NCBI GenBank assembly: GCA_029891385.1
Contig: CM057224.1
Location: forward strand, 34,849,005 to 34,913,004
Source of the DNA: Erythroxylum novogranatense
Lineage: Eukaryota > Streptophyta > Magnoliopsida > Malpighiales > Erythroxylaceae
Reading direction: 5' to 3'
Length of the DNA: 64,000 nucleotides
The notes below the pieces were generated by a model. The model made no database searches and was not told the origin of the DNA. It was given only the letters and a program-made list of their open reading frames with translations. Shown piece after piece: positions 34,777 to 45,895 of the stretch. Within the stretch, counting starts at the first letter, position 1; the number at the start of each line of letters is the position of its first letter. Both the position numbers and the translations under genes were made by a program.

Positions 34777-35874
34777 GTCATATATAACGAAGAACTCATG
34801 ACTAGGTCGAAGTTGCCTATTGCTTGTGACGATGATGCATGTTGTAAATGTCAAATTCGAAATCAGTATAGAGATATTGTTTTTCAAAATTTTCTTGCCC
34901 AGATATGTTCACAAGATGTTGTTGCATATGTCTGTGGAAGCTTGGAATTTATCAATGTGATTTCATATGTTTTGCTAATTTATTCCCTAATGTTCTGGTT
35001 GCTGTGTTTGTGCACATTCAATGAACAGGCATGCTTGTAAATTCGAGAATAAATTGTAGAAAAAACAATTTTTGGATTTTCTTTCCCCGAAATGTCTCTA
35101 AGATGTTTATGAATGTCTATGAGAATGAAAAAATGTTTTCGAGGTGATTTACTATTTATTTGAGAATTTATTGTGTGCTGTTAGGAATAACTGTGTTGAG
35201 GAACACAGATTCTATATTGGCTTTGTTTCTGAGGTTGGATGAGTTTTTGTTGAAAATAAATCCTGAAAAATTTCATGGAGCATTTTGTGAACATTTTGTA
35301 ACCTCTGTAATTTTTTCAGAATTTATTGAAATTGTTTCAATAAGTTTTTCAAGAAAAATACATAGCTTGGCAGTTTTGAGAAAGTTGCTGGAGCTGTTTT
35401 GTTTGGAATGAATGATTGTGTATTTCTCAATTCCAATGCCTTGGATCATTTTTAATGTGATTAAAAATGTGTTATCTTGATTTTGTATGCTTTCCAAAAT
35501 GATTTTCTTGAAATTGGATTTCTAAAATTTTTCGGATGTCAAATATGTCTCATTAGCGTCTCGTTAGTATATTCCCTTATCTCGATTGTTTTGGCCGTCA
35601 CAAATTTTGTGACCAGTGCCGAAGTAGTCTTGATAAAATGTAGACTACCTAGAGATACTTAGGGTGATAGTTTGATATTCTCAAATTATTTGGAATCTAA
35701 ATGAATAAGAGTGTATTCATCGATTTCAAGTTTCATGTATAGTATAACTATATATGATAAGCATGATACAATGAAAATGTTTCATTGGTACATCATAGTA
35801 AAGGATATTATACTTGGTATTGTGAATTTGAACTACACGGATTGAGAAATTAGCCAATTAGAGAGCAGGCCAAA

Positions 35875-36095
35875 AACCAGTCGACTAGCATATGTACCGG
35901 TCATTAGCACATGCACCGGTCGGTCGCTCGTGCACCAAATGACCGCTCGTGCCTGATAATCCATAGTAGTCGGCAAGACATGCACCAAATGACTAGTTCG
36001 TCACAAGATTCCATAGTAGTCGACTAGCACATGTACCACGATCAAGATATGCACCACCGATCGACTAGCACATGCACTAGTCGACTACAACATGT
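35875..36095. repeat. GTCGACTAGCACATGCACCGG-type repeat array in the Copia-2 leader
   Basis: About eight degenerate, interleaved units built from GTCGACTAG, CACATG(C/T)ACC and GGTCG(G/A)TCG, at ~25-40 bp spacing. It sits between primer site and gag, where Copia-1 has its AAGTCGACTT-type array. The remaining leader (34,777-35,874 and 36,096-36,870) shows no credible gene. Confidence 0.7.
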
Positions 36096-36870
36096 AAAAG
36101 TGGGATGATGGATGATTTTAGGTATAGATTCAATGTAATTGATGAATTGCCCTACATCATTCCATATAGTCATGGTGACTATAATCCTATAGCTTGGAGA
36201 AGAAGAAGATGAGACCTGAAAACCCTTACACATCATATGAAAACTAACGCCTTCCATTAATATGGGAAGAACCAGAGTTCTTATAGGGTTGGGTTGTTGG
36301 GTAAACCCAAGCTCACTCTATACGGATATGTTCGAACCATAAAAATAAGATTTTCGGATTAATGGGTTGGTTTTCACTAGAAGCGTTGATTTGTTGAGTA
36401 AACTCAAGATCAACGTGGACAGAGGCGAAATTGGGTAGTGTACATCAGATGTACGCGCATCAAGAGTTGATAACCCAATGTGTGTGCATACATCACGAGT
36501 TGATAGCACTAGTCGATAGTTGCATCTATGAAGCAAGTGGTATGACCGATACCTACCGATTGATCTAAGGTGGCTCGTTGGGTAAACCCAATGTCATTTT
36601 TAGTAATGTCGGATATCTATGATGCAATTGGTATGACTGATACCTACCGATTGACCTAAGGTGGCTTGTTGGGTAAACCCAAGATCATTTTAGTAATGTC
36701 GGATATCGACCCACTAGGACATTTTGTCATAATGTTTCTTGGATTCGTAATGAGGGTTATGGATTTTTTGAAACTAGTGGGAGCCATATGCATGTCATGC
36801 AAGTCCTTATGATCATGCATGTAATTCTATTCTAACATTCTTTCTCTCTTTCTTTTTAGGTTGATTGAAG

Positions 36871-37635
36871 ATGACTTCCAGTGTGAACTTGCGCTCACTT
36901 ATGGACTCGAACAAATTAACTAGACCTAATTTTCTCGATTGGCTGAGAAATCTGAGAATTGTTCTCAGATCTAAGGAACTGGGATATGTCCTAGTTGTTC
37001 CACTTCCTGATCCACCTGCTGTAGATGCTTCTGATGAGGATCAGAAAACATATCGTAAGTATCTCAAAGACAGTGACATGGCTACCTGCATTATGCTCGC
37101 ATCTATGTCACCAGAGTTGCAGAAGCAGCATGAGTCTATGGATGCTAATACCATAGTGTTTCATCTTAGGGAGTTATTTGATGAGCAAGCTCGGTCTGAA
37201 AGGTTCGAGACCTCGAGGCTACTCTTCACGACTAAGATGACTCCAGGTTCATCTGCAGTGCAGTATGCACTAAAGATGAATGGGTATATTGAGAGGTTGG
37301 TCGTCTTAGATTTTGTTATGGATTATGAATTAAGTGTTGACTTAATTCTAGTTGGATTGTCTGATAGTTATTCACAGTTTGTGTTAAATTATCGGATGAA
37401 CCAAATATCCACGACAATCCCTGAGTTGATCAATCTGCTCAAGACAGCAAAGCAAGCTATCAAGAAGGATAGTAAGGCAGTGCTTGTGGTGGACTCTTCT
37501 TCTGGTTCCAAGAAAAGGAAACTGAAGAAGAAAAGGTCTAAGAAACCAAAAGGAAGTGCAGCCAAGAAGAAAACCAAAGATACTGCACCAAAAGGAACTT
37601 GTTTCCATTGTGGCAAGACCGCCACCTGGGCTTAA
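36871..37635 (+). pseudogene. Copia-2 gag
   Basis: ATG at 36,871 after 'gattgaag' opens 'MTSSVNLRSLMDSNKLTRPN' and 'FLDWLRNLRIVLRSKELGYV', the N-terminal block common in plant copia gag proteins. A gag core follows ('ELFDEQARSERFETSRLL', 'MNQISTTIPELINLLKTAKQ'), then a Lys-rich region and the start of a CCHC knuckle, 'CFHCGKTATWA' and a stop. The finger is broken: after 'FHCGK' the frame shifts, and the expected GHW...C part is in the next frame from 37,599. The lesion sits at 'gaccgccacctggg', where related elements would carry a CTGG, so a sequencing error is possible. About 250 residues. Confidence 0.88.
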
Positions 37636-38301
37636 ACTGTAAAGTCTATCTGGAAGAATTGAAGCAGAAGAAGGCATCAGATGCCTCAGCTTCTTCAGGT
37701 ATGTTTGTCATTGAGGTTAATACTGTTTCTGACCATAACATATGGGTATTAGATACCGGTTGTAGCTCACACATATGCAATGATATGCAGGGCCTCAGGG
37801 ACAGTAGACAGCTCATGAAGGGAGAACTAGACCTGCATGTGGGAAATGGAGCAAGAATTGCTGCATTAGCCGTAGGCACTTACTTTTTGTCACTCCCCAC
37901 TAAGCTTGTAATTAAATTGGATGAATGTTATTTTGTACATGTTTTAACAAAGAACATATTGTCTGTTTCTTGTTTAAATAGAACTGGTTTCCATTTGACT
38001 TTTAGTAACAATGGTTGTTCTATTAGTTTGAATGGAATGCTTTATGGTACTGGTACATTATGCAATGGAATTTACATATTAGATATGTCACATCCAATTA
38101 TCAATGTCAATGACACGAAAAGACATAAACGAGATAATTTAAAATCAACTTACTTATGGCATTGTCGCATGGCCATATAAATGAGAGACGATAGCTAAGC
38201 TCCATAAGAGTGGAAGTTTAGGTCATTTGATTATGAATCATATGACACATGTGAATCTTGTTTATTAGGCAAGATAACTAAGTTACCCTTTAAGGGAAAG
38301 G
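37636..38301 (+). pseudogene. Copia-2 protease and integrase zinc-finger region
   Basis: In the frame entered at 37,599: 'HNIWVLDTGCSSHICNDM' (37,739-37,790) is the copia aspartic protease active site (D-T-G). 'LHVGNGARIAALAVGTYFLS' and 'LTKNILSVSCL' continue the protease. The pre-integrase block 'GTLCNGIYILDMSHPIINVN' leads to 'STYLWHCRMAI' and a stop at 38,178. The second zinc His and the following helix are out of frame, while 'YDTCESCLLGKITKLPFKGK' (the Cys pair) is readable at ~38,240-38,300 in another frame. Confidence 0.87.
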
Positions 38302-39108
38302 GTGAGCGAAATGATCGGAGTATTAGACCTAATACATTCAGATGTATATGGTCCGATGTCCATCCATGCTAGAAGTGGTTGTCTTTACTTCATTACCTTT
38401 ATCGATGATTATTCTCGATATGGGTACCTGTATTTGATGAGATACAAATCTGAAGCATTTGAAAAGTTCAAACAATTCAGAAATGAAGTAGAAAACCAAC
38501 TTGGGAAAAGTATCAAGACATTACGATCCGATCGTGGTGGGGAATACTTAGACCAACAGTTTTTGGATTATCTCAGAGATAATGAGATTTTATCTCAATG
38601 GACTCCTCCGTACACACCACAGCATAATGGTGTGGCTGAAAGGAGAAATTGAACCTTGTTAGACATGGTATGATCGATGATGGGCTTTGCAAAGTTACCA
38701 AAATCCTTTTGGGGGTATGCAATCGAGACAGCTATTTACTTGCTAAACAGAGTTCCATCAAAGACAGTTGATGTTACTCCATATGAGATGTGGACTAACA
38801 AAAGACCCTATCTTACTCATTTGAAAGTTTGGGGTTGTCCTGCTTATGTGAAGCGGAAACAGTCAGATAAACTTGATGCAAAGTCTGACAAGTGTTTGTT
38901 CGTAGGATATCCTAAAGAAACAATGGGATATCAATTCTACTTGGCTGAGGAACAAAAAGTGTTTGTTTCAAAGCATGTTGTCTTTTTAGAGAAAGAGTTT
39001 CTTTTACAAGAAGACAGTGGGAGCAAAATTGAACTTAAAGAAGTTCAAGATGCTCGAATGACGCAGATCAATCAATATGCGAACTCAAATCGTGACTCAT
39101 CTGGATGA
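38302..39108 (+). pseudogene. Copia-2 integrase core and C-terminus
   Basis: The DDE core is complete: 'LDLIHSDVYGPMS' (first Asp), 'LRSDRGGEYLDQQFLDYL' (second Asp), 'PQHNGVAERRN' (Glu). Two in-frame TGA codons follow at 38,650-38,652 and 38,671-38,673; at both, related elements normally have Arg, so CGA-to-TGA changes are the simplest explanation. The same frame then continues from 38,677: 'LPKSFWGYAIETAIYLLNRV', 'PYEMWTNKRPYLTHLKVWGC', 'KCLFVGYPKETMGYQFY', the usual copia integrase C-terminal (GKGY-like) module, ending at 39,108. Confidence 0.9.
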
Positions 39109-40780
39109 AGTAACATTTCAACCTTCTACAACACACGAAATTAAGTAGGTCGCGTAGGATACGCTCTGCTCCTAAGAGATATGGATTTCGTGAATGAACA
39201 GAATGACGTATTGCTCATAGAAGATGATGAGCCTACCACCTATGAAGAGGTTACGAAGAGTTGATGCGAGAATGGCTTCAAGCCATGAAGGTGAAATGGA
39301 TTCCATGTATGAAAACCAAGTATGGACTTTGGTTGAGGCACCAAAGGAATAAAACCCATAGGGTGTAAATGGGTTTTCAAAAGAAAACCAACATGGATGG
39401 TAATGTGATTACCTATAAAGCACGGCTTGTGGCTAAAGGTTTTCGTCAAAGACAAGGAGTTGACTACTGACGAGACCTTGACCAAGAGTAATGCTTAAAT
39501 CCATTAGGATACTCTAGTCATTGCCACTCATTATGATTATGAGATATGGCAAATAGATGTGAAGACAGCTTTCCTAAATGGAAATCTAACTGAGGATGTG
39601 TATATGACACAACCTGAGGGCTTCATCTCCTGTGATGGCGAAAAGGTATGCAAGCTTCAGAAATCCATCTATGGATTGAAGCAAGCCTCCAAAAGTTGGA
39701 ATATCCGTTTTGATGAGGTAATCAAAGAGTTTGGTTTCTCACAAAATCCGAATGAATACTGTGTGTATAAGAAGGTTAGTGGGACTGCAATCGTATTCCT
39801 TGTGCTATATGTAGATGACATATTATTACTAGGAAACGATGTCTCTATGCTACAATCAGTGAAGATTTGGTTGTCCAAACAATTTTCCATGAAAGACCTT
39901 GGTGAAGCAACTTATATCCTTGGGATAAGAATCTATAGAGATAGATCAAAAAGATTGCTTGGTCTTTCACAATCAACGTACATAGACAAGATGCTAAAGA
40001 GGTTTAGCATGGAGCGATCCAAGAGAGGGTACCTTCCCGTGACTCATGGGATAACACTCTCGAAATCTATGTGTCCTAAGACACAAGATGAGAGGATGCG
40101 CATGAATATGATCCCGTATGCATATGCGGTAGGATCTATCATGTACGCTATGCTATGTACGAGACCCGATGTATCATATGCTCTAAGTGTTACGAAGCAG
40201 ATACCGTCGAGATCTGGTGAGGGTCATTTGGGTGGTCACAAGAATATCCTCAAGTACTTGCGAAGGACTAAGGATGTTTTCTTAATATATGGAGATGGAG
40301 ATCTCAAAGTGGCGGGTATCTGATGCCGCCAAATATGATAAGGATGATTCTAAATCCCAATCAGGTTATATATTCACACTAAACGACGGGCGATCGGTTG
40401 GAAGAGTTCCAAACAAGAGACGATCGTCGATTCAACAACCGAGGCGAGTACATTGCCGCTTGACGCAAAAAGGAAGCGGTTTGGATCGAAGTTCATTCTT
40501 GAACTTGGTGTGGTTCCTAGGCGTGATGGGCCCATCTGATTGTATTGTAACAACAATGGGGCTATTATGCAAAGGAAGGAACCAAGGTCTCATCAACGAT
40601 CCAAACATCGCATTCGCATATATCACCTAATCGGGAGATCATTGGTCAAGGTGATGTGCAAAAGAGAGAATTCCACGAGCGTAATATTGTTGATCCGCTG
40701 ACAAAGCCATTGTCACGAAGAGTTTTGATTCTCATGTACTACTTTATGGTATTAGATATCAAGGCGATTGGCTTTAGGTC
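39109..40780 (+). pseudogene. Copia-2 reverse transcriptase and RNase H
   Basis: The N-terminal RT (39,240-39,550) is broken by indels. From 39,559 the frame is open for 254 codons: 'MKTAFLNGNLTEDVYMTQPE', 'KVCKLQKSIYGLKQASKSWN', catalytic 'YVDD' at 39,808-39,819, 'DLGEATYILGIRIYRDRSKR', and the RNase H approach 'VGSIMYAMLCTRPDVSYALS'. RNase H proper (40,330-40,620) has lost frame. Its nucleotides still show where 'STTEAEYIA' should lie (~40,430-40,460), with apparent one-base losses at former CAG/CTG positions. Confidence 0.9.
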
Positions 40781-40790
40781 AGTGGGAGAT
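40781..40790 (+). other. Polypurine tract of Copia-2
   Basis: AGTGGGAGAT directly before TGTTAGAG of the 3' LTR. Confidence 0.85.
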
Positions 40791-42628
40791 TGTTAGAGTA
40801 GTGCCACAAGGCAATCGCCTTTAAGCGCGTTTTGTACAAAGTTATGTATGACTTTATGAATAAATAAAGAAAGGCATATTTCATTAATTTGATGTTCATT
40901 ATTTATGAATGGATATTGATCTATAAGCAAATTAATGAAGTCCATGATATATGACATAGCATGAAGGAAATTATGATGTGATCATACTACTGAGATTCCT
41001 ATCATATGCAATTATGTCAAGATCTAAATTATCCTCGGTCATAGGATTCTTGAGACTGGACATGGTGAATCCGGAAAGACTAGCACATCTCAAGCTCCTT
41101 GATTTGATCAAGCAGTGGATCTCAGAAACTGTAAATATGAGATATTTAGGGTTGAGATGTGGATGCTTACTAGAGGTAGTAAGTACATTGGATGACTGCT
41201 ATGAGATCATCACATGGATGTCCTATTCTAATGTCGGTGATAATCTCATCATAGAATGGTGCAAGTATCCTTAGACTTGAGGTACTCGAAGAATATCTTG
41301 AATCTTGATTACGTGCTTTGACTCCATTCCTTGTTGCCTTCTGACAGGTCGCCGTAGGGTGGTGCTTGGGGCGACTTGAGGTATTCAAGGTAATTGAGTA
41401 GCCAATAGAGGATTCACCACTACGTGATAGCGAAGATGATACCATGGCCTCTTGTCGGGTCATTACTTAGAAATCTCTTATCGAGTACATATGTCATGAA
41501 GAGTGTCTTCATTGACATATTAAGTAATGAGTCCCAGGACAAGAACTTAAATCACTTGGACTAGATTTGACGTAGTCAGTCTAGTAAGAGTTGACACTTT
41601 GCCCATACTCATAACCAAGTAGGGTATAGCATGGTGAAAGGACAAATTGCACGGTAATTGTCTATGGAAAGGTTCGTGATATGGTTCATGATGAATATAG
41701 ATTCATTCGTCAAACCAATTACTTTCCGGTCAATGAGGGTCATGACGTGTTGCTAGATACCGCTCATGACTTGCTTGGATTAAGTGTTGATCTAAGTGGC
41801 CAACATAACCGGGAACCTAATGGGTCACACGCATAAGAGTGACTCGGAGAATTCGTAAAATAGTTTTGGACAGAGTTCCAATAAATGGAGAGCAAATGGA
41901 TTAAATGAATCCCGATGAGATCGAGATATGTCCCGATGAGATCACGACATCGATATTGCTGAAAAAGATTTTCGGTGGTTTTTCCATACTGGGACCCGGT
42001 AGGACCGACCCCAGTGTGACTGGACCACTTCAGCAGTTATATACATATATATATATGATTAATTAATTAAACAATTAATTAATATATATATGTGTGTGTG
42101 TAAACGTGGATGGATGAAGAAAGGAGAAGAAGCTTCTCCATTTTATGCTTAGTCATTAATGCATTAAATGACTAAAGACAAAAATGAAAGGATGAAGAGG
42201 CATGATCGTTGGTTTTGGGATATAAAAGAAAAAGAAAGAGTTTCTTTCTTTAAGATGATGATCTTCGTGGCTTTTAAAGAAGAAGAAAGGTTTTTTGAAA
42301 ACCTAAATGAGAAGTTTGTTCTCTCATCATCGATAATCATCCTCTCCAAGCTTCTTCATCTCTTCTCCATCGTTTCTCAAGCTCTCCAAGGACAAAGGTA
42401 AGAGCTAGCACTCTTTAATTTGTTCTAGCTATTTTCGGGTCAAAGGGTTTATCCAGGTTAGGTTCTCCGATCTCTGCGTGGATACCGTTAGAGACGGTCT
42501 CCTTTGGTCGTTTTGGTTTGACTTTGTTATATAGTCACATGGATCCTGGCTTTCGGGAAGGTCCCGGAACAAAAATTTTTGTTTTCCGCACCACGGGCGT
42601 GTGATGCTCACACCGGGATTTTCCTACA
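40791..42628 (+). mobile_element. Copia-2 3' LTR (1,838 bp)
   Basis: TGTTAGAGTAGTGCC to CCTACA, followed by the CAATT duplication. Compared with the 5' LTR, differences are largely one- to three-base indels, many at CAG/CTG/CCGG sites (for example 41,123-41,130 against 33,231-33,240, and 41,420-41,490 against 33,520-33,605). Confidence 0.92.
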
Positions 42629-42633
42629 CAATT

Positions 42634-44487
42634 GCCTATCAGTTTCTTCATAAAAATTGTAGATTTATAACTCTAGTTTAATTTAAAACAAGAATCGCCT
42701 AGATCCGAGCCCTATAGCTCAAGATATTTTAAAATAAGTGAAGTATATTCAGATTTTATCAATCGATCATCATGCTTTGTTTCAAACCACGTTTTTCAAT
42801 TTAAAAGCAATACTGATAAATCAGGTATAAAAAGATAGAAAATTTTCTTAGGAATCCAACGCTTCAAAAATCAGCTTAATCGGAGGTCTATGCAAAAAGT
42901 TATGACCAAAAGAAGGAAGGAGGGTTAAAACAATAGCAGACAAAGATGATGTCAGCAAAACTAAGACGAAGATGACGTCATCACAGACGAAGATGACATC
43001 AGCAAAACTAAGACGAAGATGACTTCATCATAGACGAAGATGACGTCAGCAAAACTAAGACGAAGATGACGTCATCACAGAAGAAGATGACGTCATCATA
43101 GACGAAGATGACGTCAGCACAGACGAAGATGACGTCATCGTAGACGAAGATGAAAATGAACAGTAACTTTGTCTTAGTTTTGCTCCTGAATGCTTCCACT
43201 GGAAAGATCATAACTTTCTACTCAGAACTCCAAATTTAACAAACTTGGTGTCTACGGAAAGCTAATAGAACGCCCTACAACTTTCATGAAGACCACCGAC
43301 CTAAAATCCAACTCTATAAGGGTCAAAAGTAGACTCAAAGCTTCTGCCTGAAATTTGCCATTTAGACAACACCTGCATCTAACTCTAACAACCCATATCT
43401 ACCAATTAACACACCTTAAATAGCTCATAAAACATCCTGGAAAAGTTTTATGGTTCGACTAACACCCTCCAGAAGTCTAAAGGATCCCATTCTTCCTATA
43501 TCAACCCAAAAATTCCAACACAACACAACATACTCAAAATTGACCACATGAGCACATCAAATTGAAATTTGCGGCTACCCTCAACTTCCACAACACATAA
43601 ACCATAGCAGGTTTTCCAGTGAGCTCTCTCAAGGCGAAGCCCAACAACAACTCATAATAAATAATACACATACACATTCCTTCTCGAGGTCATACACATA
43701 TCACAAATCAATACAAACACATGAAAGATGAGAGTACTGGAGTTCTCAGACTCTTTTCCAATCATATAGGTTCATGCATAGCTTTAGTTACATATCATCA
43801 TGTTCATCAAGAGTCAAGTAAAAAATAAAAAATATGAGATGCTCAATGATCGATATGCTATTAAAGTTATTCCAAAATGCTAGTCACTAACTTAATACAA
43901 AATGTCTAGAATTCTTGGAGTTATGCCCGATGCCTTGCAAGGTATCAACTAGAATTTGCACCTGAGGAGGGAGAATGGGGTGAGTAAAACACGGCTCAGT
44001 GGCTAACACGTTTATAGCCATCCCGCAATGAGCCATACAACACATAATCAAGAATCCACAACATTTGCAATTAACATAATATGCATAAATACCCAACTTT
44101 ATCACATAAGTCATAATTGACCGAACTCATCACATACAGCATAACATGGGATCTTTTATCAATTAAAACACATAATATGTATCATATACTCAAAAATAAT
44201 GAAATGCACACAATTGGCTCGAGAGTTCCTTAAACACAACGGTTTGCACCGTAACATAACGAGTCCGATTTCGCTGGATCTCGTGGCCCAAAGCAGGCAG
44301 CCGGGAGAAGGTTATGGGTCATCGTGCACGAGACTATCGAAACAGGTTCTCTCTCGCCCAAACACAACCAATTTATGCTCACATATTCAAACACAAGAAT
44401 AGCATTTTATGCTTCTTTCATTGCATCAAATAATCATAGTTTCATTCTTTTCTTTCAAATCAAAGAATACATTATCAATATACACAC
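42634..44487 (-). mobile_element. Tekay 5' LTR, segment 2 (between Copia-2 and Copia-3)
   Basis: Resumes at 'gcctatcagtttcttcat' exactly where segment 1 stopped, matching 15,303-17,206 of the 3' LTR, and ends at the CACAC duplication of Copia-3 (44,483-44,487). It includes the TGACGTCA array at 42,940-43,165. Confidence 0.92.
42940..43165. repeat. TGACGTCA repeat array, 5' LTR copy
   Basis: About nine units of 'gacgaagatgacgtca(t/g)c', six with an intact GACGTCA and three altered (gatgtca, gacatca, gacttca). It is ~50 bp shorter than the 3' LTR copy, with units in a different order, so the array has changed length since insertion. Confidence 0.85.
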
Positions 44488-45458
44488 TGAAGTGAATCAC
44501 ACGTTAATACAGCACTTAAAAACACAATAGAATGCACGAGAAGGGGGGTTGAATTGTGTATTCCCTTTTGAATATCTTTTAGAATTACTTGTTAGAATTA
44601 AGATTCTTTCTGAAATTCTTATTAATCTGATTGATCGAACTTTTCAATGCTAAGTATATGAATAGTAAATAAAGATCAACTTTGAAACTAAAAGTGAGAT
44701 AGAGTGAGAGTAGTAGACACGCAGATTTATCCTGGTTCACCCCAAACTGTGGGCTACGTCCAGTCCTCAGAGTTTCTTATGAGATTTCACTATCTCTTCA
44801 AACATTACAGTATTCTTTCACGAGCCTTTTCGTGTCTCTACAACCATATTCTTTCACACTTAGCCTCTGCGGGCTATCTACAACTTTTCTTTTCAGAAAA
44901 TATTTGAACACTCTACATACGTAAGGATAGCGTTCACTAATTCGCACTTAATCGCTTTTTAAGCTTTGTGTAATTTTCTCAAAAGCAAACAAACACTTGA
45001 GTTTCGACTTGACTTTTATTTATAGCATTAAATCTCTAATCGCTTCTTGATTCTTGAATCTTGAATCTTTAAAGAAACAGTTAATCAGTTGAGTTCAGAA
45101 TTAACTTTCGAATCGACTCTTGCGTCTGTTTCTTTTACTGCGTCTGCGTCTGCGTCGCTTTTGTTTACTGCGTCTATATCTACATTTGCGTCTGCGTCTT
45201 TTATTGTCTTGTGTCATCTGCGTCTGTGTTGACTTTTTACTTTGACAAACTTCGCTCGTGTTTTGATTTATGCATATGCATCAGATATCGACTTTTTCAA
45301 CTTAGTCTGTGTCAACTTCGCTGCGATACGTCATCTTCGATACGTCTCCGAATTAAATCAGATATCGCTCAGGATGTATTTTTGTTTTCTTGTATTTGAT
45401 CTCACTATGTTTGTTATACATCAAAATCATTTTTATGTAAAGTCATTTTGACTTAACA
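44488..45458 (-). mobile_element. Copia-3 3' LTR (971 bp)
   Basis: TGAAGTGAATCACACG at 44,488 to 'gacttaaca' at 45,458. It matches 52,908-53,866. It contains a run of 'tctgcg' words (45,120-45,200). Confidence 0.9.
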
Positions 45459-45474
45459 ATCTCCCCCTTTTTGA
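45459..45474 (-). other. Polypurine tract of Copia-3
   Basis: The minus strand reads AAAAAGGGGGAGAT directly before the 3' LTR start TGTTAAGTC, as in SIRE-type elements. Confidence 0.85.
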
Positions 45475-45895
45475 ATATAACAAATTACATACAAGAAAAG
45501 AAAACAAAACAAAACAAAAAACTTATCTTCTTCCTGTCTTCGTCTGTTGTGGTCACACCTTCTTCATCTGAACATCCTCTCCTCTTCTGATTATTTTCTT
45601 CTTTTCCTGCTCTCCCCCTATTTGTTATAATCAAAAATGATTATCGATTCTGGTTCTTCAGCAGTTCTGCTATCATCTTCTTTAGATCATTCACCGTCTC
45701 CTTCATGTCATTGAGTTCACCACATAATCTCGACTTCATCGGCGAAAAAGGCTTGATCGCCTGGCGATGGAGGAGTGAAAGGAATTGAAGTAGTATAGGC
45801 ATCGAGGATGGAGTGTAGTCTTCATTAATCTCAAAAGTCGGTGGGCGAATGAATATTCTGACTTCGGAAGATTTAGATCAAAAGGCTGGCAAAGA

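Larger units (their letters stand above)
32903..42628 (+). mobile_element. Copia-2: Ty1/copia element in the Tekay 5' LTR, TSD CAATT
   Basis: CAATT at 32,898-32,902 and 42,629-42,633. Termini TGTTAG...CCTACA, LTRs of 1,854 and 1,838 bp, primer site at 34,757, a ~2.1-kb leader with an unusual repeat array, then gag-PR-IN-RT-RH on the plus strand. It is the best-preserved copia here but still broken: a gag-pol frameshift, two TGA stops in integrase and a scrambled RNase H. Its orientation is opposite to the host Tekay element. Confidence 0.94.

Noticed and set aside
43008..43211. Repetitive 'YDDVIF' peptide frame (minus)
   Set aside because: It is only the reverse translation of the TGACGTCA array.
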